A DNA stretch of 6,591 bases from Actinomycetota bacterium (GTDB lineage Bacteria; Actinomycetota; Acidimicrobiia; Acidimicrobiales; JAFATL01). The position numbers and the translations under genes were made by a program. The stretch spans positions 1-6,591 of the forward strand of contig JAFATL010000406.1 in assembly GCA_019243975.1 (NCBI GenBank), read 5' to 3'. Below, piece by piece: positions 5,123 to 6,591 of the stretch; position 1 is the stretch's first letter; every line of letters starts with the position of its first letter. The notes beneath the pieces were generated by a model, which had not been told where the DNA came from, searched no databases, and was given only the letters and a program-made list of their open reading frames with translations.

Positions 5123-5953
5123 ATGCACGTGGCTGTCCCGTTCCCGTGCTTGGTCGAGGGTCCTGAGAGCGGCGAGCTCGTCGTGCTCCTGCACGGGTTC
5201 CCCCAGAGAAAGGAGGCCTGGCGCGGAGTGATGGCCGACCTCGCGTCTGCGGGCTACCGCGCGGCTGCGTTCGACCAGCGCGGCTATCGCGGCGAGCGCG
5301 AGCCGTACCCGCTGGCATCGCTGCGCCTCGACCGCCTCGCTGACGACGTATTGGCGGTGAGCACGGCGCTGGAGCAGGAACGCTTCCACGTCGTCGGCCA
5401 CGACTGGGGCGGGGCTGTGGCGTGGGAACTCGCGGCGGACAGTCCCGACCGGCTCCTGACGTCCAACGTCGTGGCCACGCCGCATCCACGAGCGCTGATC
5501 CGGTCGATGGTGGGAATCCAGGCGGCGCGGTCGTTGTACATGCTGGGCTTCCAGGTCCCGGTCGTGCCCGAGGCCCTCCTGCGAGCCCGTGGAGGCGCGT
5601 TCTTTCGGGCGTCGCTACGGCGTAGTGGGCTCGACCCTGACGCGGCCGACGAGTACGCGTCCGCGCTGCTCGAGGGCAGCGGCCTGACGAACGCGCTGGG
5701 TTGGTATCGCGCCAACGTGCCGTCGGGCCGGTCGGTCGGGCCCGCACGCGTCCCGACGCTCTACATGTGGCCCGAACGGGACGTTGCTCTCGGCCGGCGA
5801 GCGGCGGAGCGGACTGCGGCCCACGTAGACGCGCCCTACCGCTTCGTGGTGTTGGAGGGGGCGACGCACTGGGCGCCCGAGCAACGTCCCGGCGACGTGG
5901 CGGCGTTGCTCCTCGATCATCTCCGGACTACTCCCACACCGCCGCGGTCATGA
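5123..5953 (+). CDS. Alpha/beta hydrolase, epoxide hydrolase type
   Basis: A 276-residue alpha/beta-hydrolase-fold enzyme. HGFPQ (24-28) supplies the oxyanion-hole segment. The nucleophile elbow is GHDWGG (92-97) with Asp94 rather than Ser, as in epoxide hydrolases and haloalkane dehalogenases. The probable acid is D220 (WPERD) and the catalytic base H249 (GATHW). In the cap domain (about 125-205) Y139 (LYMLGFQ) and Y195 (GWYRAN) line up with the two ring-opening tyrosines of soluble epoxide hydrolases. This favours epoxide hydrolase over dehalogenase. The expected reaction is hydrolysis of an epoxide to a vicinal diol; the substrate is unknown. No signal peptide is seen. The ATG is backed by an upstream AAGGGAAG; GTG two codons later is an alternative. 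The stop overlaps the next gene by ATGA, so the two are probably co-transcribed and translationally coupled. The Pro/Arg-rich C-terminal tail (268-276) is likely disordered. Confidence 0.85.
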   Translation: MHVAVPFPCLVEGPESGELVVLLHGFPQRKEAWRGVMADLASAGYRAAAFDQRGYRGEREPYPLASLRLDRLADDVLAVSTALEQERFHVVGHDWGGAVAWELAADSPDRLLTSNVVATPHPRALIRSMVGIQAARSLYMLGFQVPVVPEALLRARGGAFFRASLRRSGLDPDAADEYASALLEGSGLTNALGWYRANVPSGRSVGPARVPTLYMWPERDVALGRRAAERTAAHVDAPYRFVVLEGATHWAPEQRPGDVAALLLDHLRTTPTPPRS

Positions 5954-6591
5954 CGGCATCGACCGAAGAACACGCGATGCGAGAGTGCACGTTCGGTCCA
6001 CTGCGCATTGCGTTCGACGATCGGGTCCTCGAGCCTCGGGCGTGGACGGTCATGCAGAGCGAGTGGGCTGCCGAACTGGCGCCGGAGCTTCCGCCCGGGC
6101 CGATCCTCGAGCTGTTCGCCGGCGCCGGCCACATCGGCTTGCTCGCGTCCGTGCTCACCGGCCGTCCCCTGGTGCAGGTCGAAGCCGACCCCGTTGCGGC
6201 CGGCTTCGCGGCGGAAAATGCGGCCCGCGCCGGTATCGCCGACCGCGTCGAGGTTCGCGGCGCCCGCATCGAGGAAGCGCTCCACGAGGACGAACGCTTC
6301 TCGTTGATCGTCGCCGACCCGCCGTATCTCCCGAGCGCGGAGGTGGGACGGTTCCCTGCCGACCCCCTGCGAGCCATCGACGGCGGCCATGACGGGCTCG
6401 ACCTCGTGCGGGCGACCCTCGAGGTCCTGACCATGCACATGAGCGCCGGCGGGAACTGCCTCCTGCAACTCGCCGGTCCCGGCCAGGTCGAGAGCACACG
6501 ACGGCTCGTCGACGAGGGATGGCCCGTCCTCACCGTCGCCGCCAGCCGATCCGTCGACGCGGAACGCGCGGTCGCTCTCGTCACACAGCGT
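5950..6591 (+). CDS. HemK/PrmC-like class I SAM methyltransferase, 3' end outside window
   Basis: The first 214 codons of a Rossmann-fold methyltransferase; no stop is reached. Motif I is LELFAGAGHIG (53-63), the acidic ribose-binding residue is E79 (VEAD), and motif IV is ADPPY (122-126). ALDGG-type text follows motif IV (AIDGGHDGLDLVR, 142-154), which is typical of the PrmC/HemK family (glutamine methylation of release factors). A VLEPRAWT segment (26-33) recalls the family's PRPETE region. Two differences argue against an ordinary PrmC. The N-terminal helical release-factor-recognition domain is missing, since the PR motif begins near residue 29. The usual NPPY is DPPY. The target could therefore be another protein, RNA or a small molecule. 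The ATG at 5950 overlaps the hydrolase stop (ATGA) and has no strong ribosome site, fitting translational coupling; ATG at 5977 is an alternative start. The product is probably cytosolic. Confidence 0.75.
   Translation, partial: MTASTEEHAMRECTFGPLRIAFDDRVLEPRAWTVMQSEWAAELAPELPPGPILELFAGAGHIGLLASVLTGRPLVQVEADPVAAGFAAENAARAGIADRVEVRGARIEEALHEDERFSLIVADPPYLPSAEVGRFPADPLRAIDGGHDGLDLVRATLEVLTMHMSAGGNCLLQLAGPGQVESTRRLVDEGWPVLTVAASRSVDAERAVALVTQR

Overview
The window is very GC-rich DNA with strong G/C preference at third codon positions, short intergenic gaps, many GTG starts and two promoters that look leaderless. Together with the order rimO-pgsA-cinA, this points to an actinobacterium. A lineage such as Acidimicrobiia is plausible but cannot be fixed from the window. 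There are no tRNA or rRNA genes, CRISPR arrays, transposases or phage genes.

Left part (1-1846, minus strand): a compact housekeeping operon read right to left. rimO (ribosomal protein S12 methylthiotransferase) is followed after 4 bp by pgsA (phosphatidylglycerophosphate synthase). pgsA overlaps by 11 bp the start of cinA, of which only about 15 codons are inside the window.

A 37-bp divergent gap (1847-1883) separates rimO from a small plus-strand gene (1884-2303) for an unassigned 139-residue protein. Each side of the gap carries a TAnnnT -10 box exactly 6 bp from its GTG start, and neither side has a Shine-Dalgarno site. This suggests two back-to-back leaderless promoters.

Middle part: the small gene ends inside a perfect 11-bp inverted repeat. 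A GC-rich palindromic, possibly repetitive, block follows (2332-2395). Then comes a 540-residue thiamine-diphosphate enzyme close to benzoylformate decarboxylase (2400-4022). It converges on an SMP-30/gluconolactonase-family gene (4089-5027, minus strand). A perfect 15-bp hairpin between them probably terminates transcription from both sides.

Right part: a 95-bp divergent gap (5028-5122) with an operator-like inverted repeat separates the SMP-30 gene from an epoxide-hydrolase-type alpha/beta hydrolase (5123-5953). That gene overlaps by 4 bp (ATGA) a HemK/PrmC-like methyltransferase that runs off the right edge. The three catabolic-type enzymes (ThDP decarboxylase, SMP-30 lactonase, epoxide hydrolase) sit beside the housekeeping operon. 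Nothing in the sequence ties them into one pathway. I see no clear new multi-gene system; the most distinctive signals are the mirrored leaderless promoters, the palindromic block and the atypical DPPY HemK-like enzyme.
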